Below, piece by piece: positions 1-8,989 of a stretch of DNA of 64,000 bases. Made by a program: the position numbers and the translations under genes. Where the stretch lies: the NCBI GenBank assembly GCA_014529385.2, contig CM043951.1, forward strand, positions 111,373,469-111,437,468, read 5' to 3'. The notes under the pieces are model-generated. The model worked only from the letters and a program-made list of their open reading frames with translations, did not search any database and had not been told where the DNA came from. The DNA is from Adiantum capillus-veneris (lineage: Eukaryota; Streptophyta; Polypodiopsida; Polypodiales; Pteridaceae). Within the stretch, counting starts at the first letter, position 1. Each line of letters opens with the position of its first letter.

Positions 1-384
1 CAAGGGGGGACCTCATGAGCAGGGCCCGGATGTGGTCCTCCTGGCGCTGCGGAAGTGTCCCTTGGAAAGGCATCACCACTTTCCCAAGCTTCCTGTAGTT
101 GCTCTGTGAAACCTTTAGGGAGGTCCTGAAAACATTGCTGGTTAAATAGACTAGATGGACATGCATGAAAACCAGGGCCTAGGTTCTGGCTGATGAGTGG
201 TCTGTGAGGCGGTGGATTAGAGTACCACCATGCGTTTTCATGAGAGGTAGACATGGGAGGGAGAATCAATGGTACCAACTGCCCTAGATTAGGGGAGGTG
301 ATGGGAGGGTACGACATGACAGTCAAGTCAGCATGGACTTAAACATCTCCTTCACATTCGTATTTTGTTGCACCTATTCGCTTA
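1..384. other. No gene recognised
   Basis: No convincing coding region. The last 25 bases or so already contain a half-unit of the 106-bp hairpin repeat that follows. Confidence 0.5.
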
Positions 385-783
385 CTACTACACTTTTTTG
401 AGGTTAGTACCAAGCGAATAAGGGAAGGCAAACTCTCTTCCATGCACCTATTCTCTTGGTACTGACTTTAGAAAAATTAAATGATATCTGCTATTACACT
501 TTTCAGAGATCAATACCAAGCAAATAAGGGAAGCAAAACTCTTCTTGATGCACCTATTCGCTTGGTATTGACCTCAAAAAATTTAAAGGATATATGCTAT
601 TACACTTTTCTGAGGTCAGTACTAAGCGAATAAGGGAAGGAAAACTTTGTTCAATGCACCTGTTCGCTTGGTACTGACCTCAGAAAATATAAACGATGTT
701 TGCTATTACACTTTTCTGAGGTCATTACCAAGCAAATAAGGGAAGGAAAACTCTATTCGATGCACCTGCTCGCTTGGTACCTC
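385..783. repeat. Tandem 106-bp hairpin array (family H1, cluster a)
   Basis: Units starting with CTATTACACTTTT-like sequence begin at 385, 491, 597 and 703, an exact 106-bp period. The last unit is truncated near 780. Each unit is a hairpin: an arm like TGAGGTCAGTACCAAGCGAA is followed by about 28 nt of purine-rich loop and then the reverse complement. In the unit at 597 the arms are about 606-632 and 661-687, pairing over about 27 bp with one or two mismatches. Units differ at scattered positions but arm pairing is mostly kept. The array ends about 70 bp before the H3-like ORF. Function unknown. Confidence 0.85.
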
Positions 784-853
784 CCTTTTCTTAAATCTTA
801 AGTCCCTTGTGCTGACAAATGAAATGTCGTTTTTTGTTATGCTATTTGTGGAG

Positions 854-1294
854 ATGCCTCATGGAAAGGCCACGCCTAGAAGGGCAACAAGTGACTCTTT
901 GAATGCTCAAGAAAGAAGATGCCGATATGAGGTGTACAGAGGTGTACCGCAAGAGCTGCGAAGGGTCAAACGACATGTTCAACCGATTATTCCACGTCTT
1001 CCTTTCCAACGAGTAGTGCAAGAGATTTGCAAGAAGTGGAGAGTCAGCATGCGATGGGCCAGCAGTGCACTTCTCTGCCTTCAAGAAATTGCAGAAAACT
1101 ACCTCGTTGAATTATTCAACGATGGATATATACTGGCTGCCCAAGCACACCGTGTTACTATCATGCCACAGGATTTTGACACTCTTCGGAGGGTGCGCTT
1201 CCGCTATCATGGGCTGCTTCAGCCAGTAGCTATCCGTGATAGGAGAAGAATGGATATTCTTACCATCCCTCCTCTCCATCCTCGTGCACGATAG
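854..1294 (+). CDS. Divergent histone H3-fold protein (H3 variant-like)
   Basis: A 146-residue reading frame from the ATG at 854; in-frame ATGs at 824 and 839 are alternatives. From about codon 49 of this start it aligns without gaps to the H3 histone fold. The alpha-N/alpha-1 motif LPFQRVVQEI, the alpha-2 helix LQEIAENYLVELF and the alpha-3 signature HRVTIMPQDF are all present, with about 50 % identity to plant H3 over 70 fold residues. Loop 1 has canonical H3 length, unlike most CENH3, but Trp replaces the H3 Phe in RW-ASSAL and Gly replaces the H3 Thr in LFNDG, both CENH3-like changes. The tail is short and lacks ARTKQTARKS; it reads MPHGKATPRR. A 30-residue basic extension follows the fold. 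Known: H3-fold proteins pair with H4 in nucleosomes. Inferred: a fast-evolving H3 variant or a decaying copy. Expression is unknown. Confidence 0.72.
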   Translation: MPHGKATPRRATSDSLNAQERRCRYEVYRGVPQELRRVKRHVQPIIPRLPFQRVVQEICKKWRVSMRWASSALLCLQEIAENYLVELFNDGYILAAQAHRVTIMPQDFDTLRRVRFRYHGLLQPVAIRDRRRMDILTIPPLHPRAR

Positions 1295-1385
1295 ACATAT
1301 CTGTCTAGGGTTGAATCAAACAGCAGAAGGACACGATCACGGGTCGAAGAAATGACACAGATGGGCAGGCTGAGATAGCATAGAG

Positions 1386-1790
1386 GGGCATGAGCAAGCC
1401 ATGGTGGACCTCGGGGCAGTCATGAAAGAACAAAAGATAGTTATGGAGGAGCCAGCTTAACCCCAAAATGAGCAAGTCATGGAGGATCTGGAGCCAGTAA
1501 GGGCTGATGAGGGGCATGAGCAGGCCAGGGTGGACCCTGAGGCATTTATGGAGGAACCAATATTGAAGGAAAATGAGCAAGGCATGGAGGATCTGGAGCC
1601 TGTGCCTGTTAGGGAGGAGCCTGAGGTAGCCACGGATAAAGCTCAAGAAAGGCAAGGGCAAGGCTTAGCTTTCGAAGGTCCATCCAACGAGGAGTCTTTA
1701 TCAGATGATTCGATTATTTTAGAGCAAATCAACGAAGAGAACAAAGAGGAGTTGCAAGTTCTACTCAGCATAGTGCCTCTGCATGCATAG
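1386..1790 (+). pseudogene. Acidic repeat ORF downstream of the H3-like frame
   Basis: A 126-bp (42-codon) unit is repeated at 1386-1511 and 1512-1637, carrying GHEQA, MEEP, NEQ and MEDLEPV motifs rich in Glu and Asp. The first unit contains an in-frame TAA at 1458-1460, so the intact frame starts at ATG 1479. It ends with an acidic tail at 1790 (SNEESLSDDS, then EENKEELQ). It lies in a different frame from the H3-like ORF, 90 bp after its stop. It may be a later exon, a frameshifted C-terminal part of the same gene, or unrelated. No family is recognised. Confidence 0.4.
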
Positions 1791-1936
1791 ATACTGCTAC
1801 CTAGAAGGTGAGAGGAAGCCTACATTTTCAACCTCGATCAACAAGACTTCCTGTGCATGCGCAGTTTCAGCAACTCCAACGCAACGGATGGGGTCGTCAA
1901 CATTGCTTTGTGTTAATTCTCATGCTCTGTAAAAGT

Positions 1937-2200
1937 CATGGCTAGTTCATTAAATGGCTCACTACCAAGACATGGGTCAATACCAAGCGAGTCAGTGGCT
2001 TATGGAATTGGATAGTGATACTACTCGCTCGGTATTGACCATGTCTTCACGATAGTTGTTAAGTTTTTCTTAATAAGTCATGCTTGATTCATTAGATGGC
2101 TCACTACCGCTAAGACATGGGTCAATACCAAGCGATTCAGTGGCTTATGGAATTTGATAGCTGCCCCAGTTGCTCAGTATTGACTCATGGGTTTGTGGCA
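1937..2200. repeat. Hairpin repeats, family H1 cluster b (two tandem units)
   Basis: Two units of about 143 bp share TTCATTA-ATGGCTCACTACC leaders and a hairpin with arms around GGTCAATACCAAGCGA. Hairpin 1 spans 1967-2047 and pairs over about 25 bp with one bulge and one mismatch. Hairpin 2 spans about 2112-2190 and is less perfect. The arm core GTCARTACCAAGCGA is the same as in the array at 385-783, although loops and flanks differ. Confidence 0.8.
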
Positions 2201-2940
2201 GTGACAGCCCGTTGAAATATCTTAAGTTTAATCTCTGCCATTGATTCATGTTAGGCACGCTGTCTCGCTTCTGCCCCTTGAGGTTCAAAAAAAAATATAC
2301 GTAATAGATCCATTGATATTGCCTATGCTGTAGAACAGTGGAGTTTCTTTTTTGGCTCTGATGGGCTGGTTTAGCAGAGTCAATTTTGATCTAGCGCGCT
2401 TTCTGGTCACTTCATACAATCAATCATCAGTTTTTTCTTGCCTTGTAAAAACCATGTTGCATTTATGATCTTTCTCCTCATCTTTGATGGTTTTGGTGTA
2501 GTGATCATTGGAGTCTATTGTTATTTGACATTGAAGATAAGATTGTTTACTATGAAAACTCTGGGAAAAGCAGGGTGTTTCACGGTCGTGTAAAAACGTA
2601 AGGCACCTCTGGAACATTTGGAAGTAGTGTCTCTTTGTAATGTGTTGCTGACTCAAGTGGTTATGTATGTAGTGCCGCAAAAAAACTTGTATTCTATGTA
2701 GAGCATGTTTTGTTAGAACATGATCTAGGGAATACCATCCAGCATGAATGGGTAACCGTGCCCACACATGTTGATGACTATAGCTGTGGGGCTGGCGAAC
2801 TTTTTTGAATCCATTCTTTCACCTTAGTTAAATTTTTGATGTACCGAATGTAAGTAATCGTACTGTTTTATTGTTTGCTGCAACGTTTGTATTAAAAGAA
2901 GCAACATCTTTACTTACTTTCCTATTATCATGCTTCTACA
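2201..2940. other. No gene recognised; possible intron
   Basis: AT-rich sequence without supported coding potential. It ends in a good plant 3' splice-site context (polypyrimidine stretch, then CTTCTACAG at about 2932-2940) directly before the coiled-coil frame. Confidence 0.35.
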
Positions 2941-3268
2941 GGAACTTCAATTACATAACTACACCCCCAATGATCTGCGCCATTTTTTTGTAATGGCCAT
3001 CCAGCATATTATAATCTCGGTAAACAGACGCACAAGAGAGGAAGGGGCGAGAGTTGAGGGGTTCGAACAGGCTTGCGTTAACAAAATGACGCAGCGCTAC
3101 AATCAGAGTCAAGAAGACGTTCGAAATATGCAAGAAGCAATAAATCAATATTATGCGGACGTCGTACAAGTAGAGGAATGGGCTACACATCGATGGCAAG
3201 AGCAAGAACAGAGGAAAGCTTCACAGGTGCAAGATGCATGGGAAGCCCTGGAAGAGGCCCGATTTTGA
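2941..3268 (+). CDS. Coiled-coil exon of an unknown protein
   Basis: An open frame of about 109 codons ends in TGA at 3268. The N-terminal part is hydrophobic/amphipathic (LRHFFVMAIQHIIISVNRR). The rest is a charged helix rich in Glu, Gln and Arg (QEDVRNMQEAINQYYADV, then EEWATHRWQEQEQRK), as expected for a coiled coil. The upstream TTCTACAG fits a splice acceptor, so this could be the last exon of a gene including the acidic or H3-like ORFs; that link is inference. No domain family is recognised. Confidence 0.4.
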
Positions 3269-3321
3269 ACGACATGAAAGGATGCCCAAGACCAACGTCC
3301 CTAGAGGTAGAACTAGCAGCA

Positions 3322-3405
3322 ACAACCGAGGGAGAGGGCAGGGGACCAGTGGTAGCAACCGAGGGAGAAGACAGGGGACCAGTGGCACAAACCGGGGAGA
3401 GGACA
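3322..3405 (+). repeat. 33-bp tandem repeat, about 2.6 copies
   Basis: AACCGAGGGAGA-like starts at 3324, 3357 and 3390 give an exact 33-bp period (11 codons in every frame). In one frame it reads Gly/Arg-rich (NRGRRQGTSGS). It may be a coding minisatellite of a decayed gene. Confidence 0.7.
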
Positions 3406-3413
3406 GTAGCAAG

Positions 3414-3867
3414 CATTAGGAAGAGGATGGGGTGTAGGAGGGCCTCTTTATTTTCCATCAGCTTAAGGAGGTGATAAACATTTTGACAAATACGTGGATG
3501 CCATGTGTGCAAGAATGGTGGGTGTGTAAGAGGGGTGAAAGGATGCACTTTTCCCCTCCAAAAAGGAGGTGGAAAACTTTATGATTTTTGGCTTTCCACA
3601 ACTCCCATATATGGTCTCCGATTTGAGCGAGAGCATAGATCTTTAATCTACACGACGAGCTCTTTCCATAGATATGCTACACGATATGGTTTTGCCCGCC
3701 AGATTTTAAATTCCATTTTGGGGGGGAACTTTGAATTCAAATAAACTAGCTGTTTTGCCTGTTTGAATTCAAAAGTTGTCCTTTGATTACTTTCTCAATA
3801 CTAAAGGTTTGACTTCCTTAAACTGCCAAATAAAGAGGCCCTCCTAGACCCCATTCTCTTCCTAATG
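3414..3867. mobile_element. Inverted-repeat (MITE-like) element
   Basis: About 55 bp at 3414-3470 is the near-exact reverse complement of about 3810-3867. Arms begin CATTAGGAAGAG and include GAGGGCCTCTTTATTT, with three or four mismatches in the outer 45 bp. The 454-bp element carries no transposase. A smaller inverted repeat (TTTGAATTCAAA type) lies inside near 3731-3774. No target-site duplication was identified, so the superfamily is open. Confidence 0.65.
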
Positions 3868-4176
3868 GAAAGGGAGCAATAACTTGAATAAATCTTGAAA
3901 GAAACAACACAATTTGTAAAGTTTTGAGACAATGAAAAGTGTACATTTTTTAAACATTGTCTGACCACCACAAAATGTCTCTGTATTAGTCATTTTGAAG
4001 AGTACATCATGGTTTGCATGGCATCAAAGCTCATTGCGTGCACAAGGTATGTGACCTAGCTTCCGATGGAAGCAATTAAGTGAAGTGTATTTGTGAGTGA
4101 CTCCTTGCACAATGTTGTTTTCTCCTTGCATCTTGGAATGTGAAAAGAAGAAAAAATTAGATTCTGTCTTAATGTA
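3868..4176. other. No gene recognised
   Basis: AT-rich spacer between the inverted-repeat element and the 3' end of the minus-strand gene alpha. Nothing supported on either strand. Confidence 0.5.
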
Positions 4177-5441
4177 TTAAAGACAGTCAAAATTCATCCA
4201 TTTAGTAAGCACCTTTCTGAATGCATACAATTCCGGAAAAAGTGGAAGCTCTTCACATGTAAGATCTACCCTGAGCTGTGCAAGAGTTGTGCTTGACATT
4301 GTCTCCATCACAGTAAGTAGGCTATCTCGAAAGTAGAGCTCCATTGATAAAGGTTTGTTCTCGAGGCTAGACTCTCTATCTTGGTCAAGTGGAATAAGCT
4401 GTCCCCTAAGAAGATGAATCTAAAATAGTAAAACGACACTATGAAATTTTGAGAGCTTATAATGAACTTGCAAATTATGGAATTCTTTTGAAAAATATAG
4501 ATTTTACTTTGTGATTGTTTCCTATCCCAATTATCATCTTAAAAGTCCAAATAGCTCTCAGACTTGCAAATGAACATTGTTGAGATAGTTCTTATTTGCT
4601 CATCAAAGAAAAAATCTACAAACACTTCAAGAGGCATAAATAGTGCGAGCCAAACTATTTTTGTGTCAATTGCATACTTGAGGGACTTTTTGTATATCCT
4701 GAAACAACTTATTCCTAAAGCTTTCACTAGTTTGCGAAGCTGGCAAAGGCCAATTCTTGTTGTCAAAGGATGGAAGGGGCAAAGGAGCTACACGACTCCA
4801 AAAAATGAAGTTCTCGGTTCCACATATGACATATCATAAAAGAATATTCCATTATCTGCAGGTTCCTTGTGTTGTCTTCCTTGGTACATTTTCTCACCAA
4901 TAAATGCATGGAAAGCATCAAAAATCCCAACTATGCTCTCAACTGGTTGCTTGTCTGTTCTATTTGATGGATAAATATCTGAAACATACCAAAGATGATA
5001 TCAACCACTTAACATTCGAATATAATCATGCACTAAGTGAGATGCTCAAAATAACTTACAATTGGGTCGATGCCTTGGAAAACTTGGAGAAGATGTTTGC
5101 AACCTTAAGTCTGCAAGCTGGAAATCATGTTGTATGAGGACCTCTTTCACCTGCTTGCTTTGTGCACACACTTTAAACTCTTTAACTTGTCCCTTGAAAT
5201 CCTCCATGAAATCATTGCGTTGCCTCCTCGTCCTCCTCCTAGTTTGCAGTAGAACCCAACTTCCAATAGTTATTCGAGATGGGGGTATCCAAGCATGAAA
5301 TTGTGCAATTTGATAAACAAAAATAATATTTTCTCCCTTTTTTCTAAAAGAACTTGGCTCCAAAATGTCGATTTTCAATGTAACGTTAGCCTCTTCCTCA
5401 TTGGTCGAGCTCCACTCTCTCTCTAGAACTAAAAGGCCCAA
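4177..5441 (-). pseudogene. Unknown multi-exon gene, copy alpha (one in-frame stop)
   Basis: Three coding blocks on the minus strand. Exon 1 (5441-5060) has TIGSWVLLQ and SKQVKEVLIQHDFQLADLRL, and ends at a GTAAGT donor. An 81-bp intron (5059-4979) ends in TTTCAG, and joining in phase keeps the frame. Exon 2 (4978 to about 4540) includes SIVGIFDAFHAFIGEKMY, NGIFFYDMSYVEPR and LFMPLEVFVDFFFDEQ, with one in-frame TAG at 4788-4790. Exon 3 (4405-4177), after a TTCTTAG acceptor, has LRVDLTCEELPLFPELYAF and stops at TAA 4177-4179. The donor between exons 2 and 3 is not resolved. The same blocks, in the same order, recur in copies beta and gamma, so the gene model is supported by homology. No known domain is recognised and the function is unknown. 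It is the best preserved of the three copies. Confidence 0.6.
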
Positions 5442-5509
5442 AAGTGAGTCCGACTTTCTCCTAATGAAAGAGTAAACCTAGTTTGCACACCATATAGGAT
5501 GCTAGAAAG

Positions 5510-6495
5510 GGAGAGTGGAAGACTTCCGACTTGCTAGAGCCAAGAAGATAATGAAAGTGTTTTTGGTGCAGCACGCTTACATGCACAAAGAGATTCATCT
5601 ACAATCAAAAAGCTCAAATCTTCATCTGCACAGAGGTAGATATAAGTATTTCACACTTCTCTTCTTGTACGCAGTAGATTGTTATAATTTTGGTTTGTGG
5701 TTCTCTACTATGCTCAGTATTACATGTATCCCTCAAGAATAGAGGAATGGCAACCAATGAAGTGTGTCATACACATTTTAGATGTCAGGCATGGATCAAT
5801 TTGCGAAGAGATTTACAAAGGGAGAACACATATTTCTCTGGCCAAAAAAGGAATATTCTTTTATGATGATTTTTATGTCCCACCAAAATCTATGAAGGAT
5901 TGGGCACTATCGCCAAGATTGCAGTGCCTAGTTTTAGAAGTGGAAAGCGTCCATTTCCAGGTCAATAACAAGTGAAAACTATAATTGCAAGATATTTTAT
6001 GAGATCCAAAAAAGGATAAAGTCAACATTGCAAGAAAGCTAAGCAGAGTTTTAATGTTTATGCCCATCATTGTCTTTGTGGATTTCTTTGCAAAGCTTGA
6101 TGTGAAAATTTCTAGATCAATGATGTCAGCTAAGTGCTTAGACAATGAAGATGTGTTAGAATTTTTGGATGAGGTTGGAGTCCAAAAACAATGAATAGGA
6201 TCCTTTGCAAAGTGAAATCTGTCTCCATTACATGTAGATACATAATCCATACCCACAAATTCATTGTTTTTATAGTCTATGGCATCATGTGGGGGTAGAC
6301 TGGTTCCATTTGATCAAACCATGGATGATTTCAATGAGAATATCCTTTAGGACATTGATGTATGGATGCACAATGAACACTTGGAAACATTGAAGATAAG
6401 AACCAAGTGCTCGTTATACCAAATGTGACAAGACTTACGCAATGAGGAGTTAGATTTACCTTCAACTTATGATTTTCAGATAGTTGTAAAGAAGG
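5510..6495 (+). pseudogene. Unknown multi-exon gene, copy beta (decayed)
   Basis: This copy sits head-to-head with alpha, about 70 bp from alpha's first Met, and lacks the very 5' block. It matches alpha at protein level: AKKIMKVFLVQHAYMHKEI before an intron with a GGTAGA-type donor near 5634, then KKGIFFYDDFYVPPKSMKDW, MPIIVFVDFFAKLDV and, at 6270-6490, LRNEELDLPSTYDFQIVVKK, equivalent to alpha exon 3. Several in-frame stops (for example near 5975 and within the last block) break it. It is closer in DNA sequence to gamma (16.4-17.3 kb) than to alpha. Function unknown. Confidence 0.6.
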
Positions 6496-6950
6496 TATGT
6501 AGGGTCTAACTACTCTATTTTTTCATAGAGAGGACACTACCAGAAAATGTTGAAAAAAATCCAATTGTGTCGTCCGGACCTATGAAAAATAAAGTGTTCA
6601 GACATGTGTCCGGCTACTCTATTTTCTCATAGAGAGGATACTACTAGAAAATGTGAAAAAGAAAATTCATGTCGTGTCTATGCGATAATATTGTAGTTGG
6701 TCTACCTACTCTGTTTTTTCATAGAGAAGATAGTACCAAAAAATGTTCTTATAAAAATATTTGTGTCGTCCCTATGCAAAATTAATAAAGTCGATCGGCC
6801 ATACGTTTGGACACTATTTTTGCATAGAGATGGCGCATGTTTAAAAAACATATAATAATACCTTTTTTGTCATCCCTGTGCAAAAACAGTGTATTCGGAC
6901 ATGTGTCCGACTACACTGTTTTTTCATAGCAACGACATGGCTTGAGTTTG
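6495..6950. repeat. Tandem ~100-bp hairpin array (family H2, cluster a)
   Basis: The motif CTATTTTTTCATAGAGA recurs with its CATAG at 6524, 6628, 6720, 6823 and 6925 (periods 104, 92, 103 and 102). Each is preceded by its approximate reverse complement (GTCCCTATGCAAAAA-type), forming hairpins whose loops contain GGACATGTGTCCG-type palindromes. The array starts right at the end of beta. Unrelated in sequence to family H1. Confidence 0.75.
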
Positions 6951-7426
6951 CCAACATTTATACCACATGAATTTATAGTACAATGGATTATCTTCTAATG
7001 AGAATCCAACTATTTGAATTGAAGAATCAAGAAAAAATATGAAGAAAACATGAAGGTTCGATTGAAATCAAATATGTGAAGAGAGAAAAGATGCCCGATG
7101 TAAGTCACCTTGAGTCGTCTTTGTGGATCAACATGGAGTTTGCAATGGAGCTAATAGAACATGTTTTGCAAAAATCTTGTTTGAGTTCGCGAGCACCTCT
7201 ATACATAGGAGTGCACAATTCTCAAGGTAAAATTTGAACTTATACAATTTACGATGCATGGATTTGATCGTGTGCTAAAATGCATGATTGGCATGATAGC
7301 ATTGTATTTATAGCTCTACAAGGAGATATATATAACATTTAAAATCTAAACTAAAGAGCTCAAAATGTTTATAAAAGAACATAAAGGTACCAATTTTTTT
7401 TTGTTTTGGTAACGTTTTTTCTTGGT
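6951..7426. other. No gene recognised
   Basis: AT-rich spacer between the two H2 hairpin clusters, without supported coding sequence. Confidence 0.45.
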
Positions 7427-7600
7427 GGTTATGTTGTCTCTATGCAAAAATAGAACACTCGTACGACCATCCGCGTGCTCTATTTTGCAAAGAGATGCCG
7501 CAATGTTACAAATGAGAAATATTGTTGCCCGTATGCAAAAATAGAGCACCCTAATGGCCGTCCGAGTGCTTTATTTTTTCATAGCATAGACACAATAGAG
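7427..7600. repeat. Hairpin repeats, family H2 cluster b (two units)
   Basis: Two further units, about 92 bp apart, have arms TCTATGCAAAAATAGA / TCTATTTTGCAAAGAGA and GTATGCAAAAATAGAGCA / TGCTTTATTTTTTCATAG. They are the same family as 6495-6950. Confidence 0.7.
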
Positions 7601-7669
7601 AACCCCAACAACAAAGACACAATAGAACAATACGGCCATCCGGCATAGTCAAAATTGCACATACTTAGC

Positions 7670-8165
7670 CTTTGGTGAAACTTCAACCTCTCATATCTTG
7701 GCCATTTGAACTCCGATTGCCAAACCAAAAAGACTGACATTCATCGTAAGCTTATCACTTTAGACTCAGGCATTCGCTTAATCTCTATAACATAATCTGC
7801 AATTGTTCAATCCGGTAGGGATCTCCAAACCACTTTGAACTTCAAACCACCATAGCTTTCACTCTAGAGGTCCATTTGAGGAGCCGTTTGGACCAGCTTC
7901 TATGCAATATATATTGAGGGCCACCTTTGACACTCCCATTTCTACACCTTTCACCCTTCAAACATTATCTTCTCACAAACACGTATGTAGAGTATTTTGG
8001 ACCTAAAAACCTCATAAAGCATACATAATTGTTGCTACTTGCCTTCTCTTGACCTTCACAATTTCTCAATCACTTCGGAATGCCCTTGAAAGCCCATATA
8101 AGCTTGCATTGAACTCCTTCTAGTACCAACCAAGTTTAGATGCACCATCATTGTCCAACCCCTTT
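7670..8165 (+). repeat. Diverged repeat R2, copy a
   Basis: About 480 bp matches 13420-13880 in the same orientation, with shared stretches such as GGTGAAACTTCAAC, CTCATATCTTGGCC and CTTTGGAATGCCCTTGAAAG-type sequence. Both copies could be ancient LTRs of one element with minus-strand coding debris between them, but no ends or target duplication are visible. Confidence 0.6.
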
Positions 8166-8989
8166 GTTGAGCATTCACGTTAGACCAAAAAAATCCTTTA
8201 CAGCTTGACTAGGAATTTCAAACCTAGAAAACATTGTGAGCAAACGTGAAAAATCACCATATATACAAAGCCCTACTCCTGCTTCTTGCTTCGAATCCTC
8301 AAGTGGGTTTCCCCACCCCCTGCATAGTCTGACCTTGTGGATAAAACACCTACCTTTGCTTGCTTCCATCCATTCTCAACAACATTCAAAAGTGATGTCT
8401 CCAGGCACGTAGCCATCCATGCACACAATAAGCCCATAGCATCTTTACAACTATTCAAGCATGACCCTACCTCCTCTGTGCTTCAGAACGAGAACCACCA
8501 TGCACAACATTGTGATTCATAAACATATATGGCTCTACCAGCACTCTTGACCCTCCCTCCCAACCGTGTAAAGAAAAGATCTCATGAAGGGAACCCTCTA
8601 TCTAATGGATAGAACATTGCACCATTGCACCTACAAGCATACCTTTCAACCACAAATTGTGTATCTCCCTTGAAAACTTGGTCACACCATGTGAGGACTA
8701 TTATTCATGAATAATGGATCTTTTGCTCAACACTCTCCTTCATATCTGCACAAATCCAATTCTAGCATCATCAAGCCTTTCTTCATCAACTAGCCCTTCA
8801 TGATCAACCATCACTTTTACCTTGTCGACTTCATATGCCTGACGTTCTAACATCTTCTCTCTCACTTCATTCTCCATACTCAAGACTTATACCTTTCATG
8901 GATGGTGGCAAAACTTCATACCTGATGCACCATGGTAGCACATTCCATTTTAAGTTTGACAATCACAACCATCAGCATGGAACCACATA
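8166..8989. other. No gene recognised
   Basis: Gene-free, probably retroelement debris between repeat R2a and the minus-strand gag-like remnant. Confidence 0.4.

Noticed and set aside
385-783. CRISPR-like repeat array
   Set aside because: Units repeat over their whole 106 bp, with no unique spacers, each unit is a hairpin, and the context is eukaryotic.
854-1294. Calling the ORF CENH3
   Set aside because: Loop 1 has ordinary H3 length and the tail gives no support; only two residues are CENH3-like.
2420-2767. 115-residue minus-strand ORF
   Set aside because: His/Lys-rich without domain or repeat support and without splice context; treated as chance.
385-7600. Hammerhead ribozyme or retrozyme origin of the hairpin arrays
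   Set aside because: No CTGATGA ... GAAA core arrangement could be found in either hairpin family by eye.
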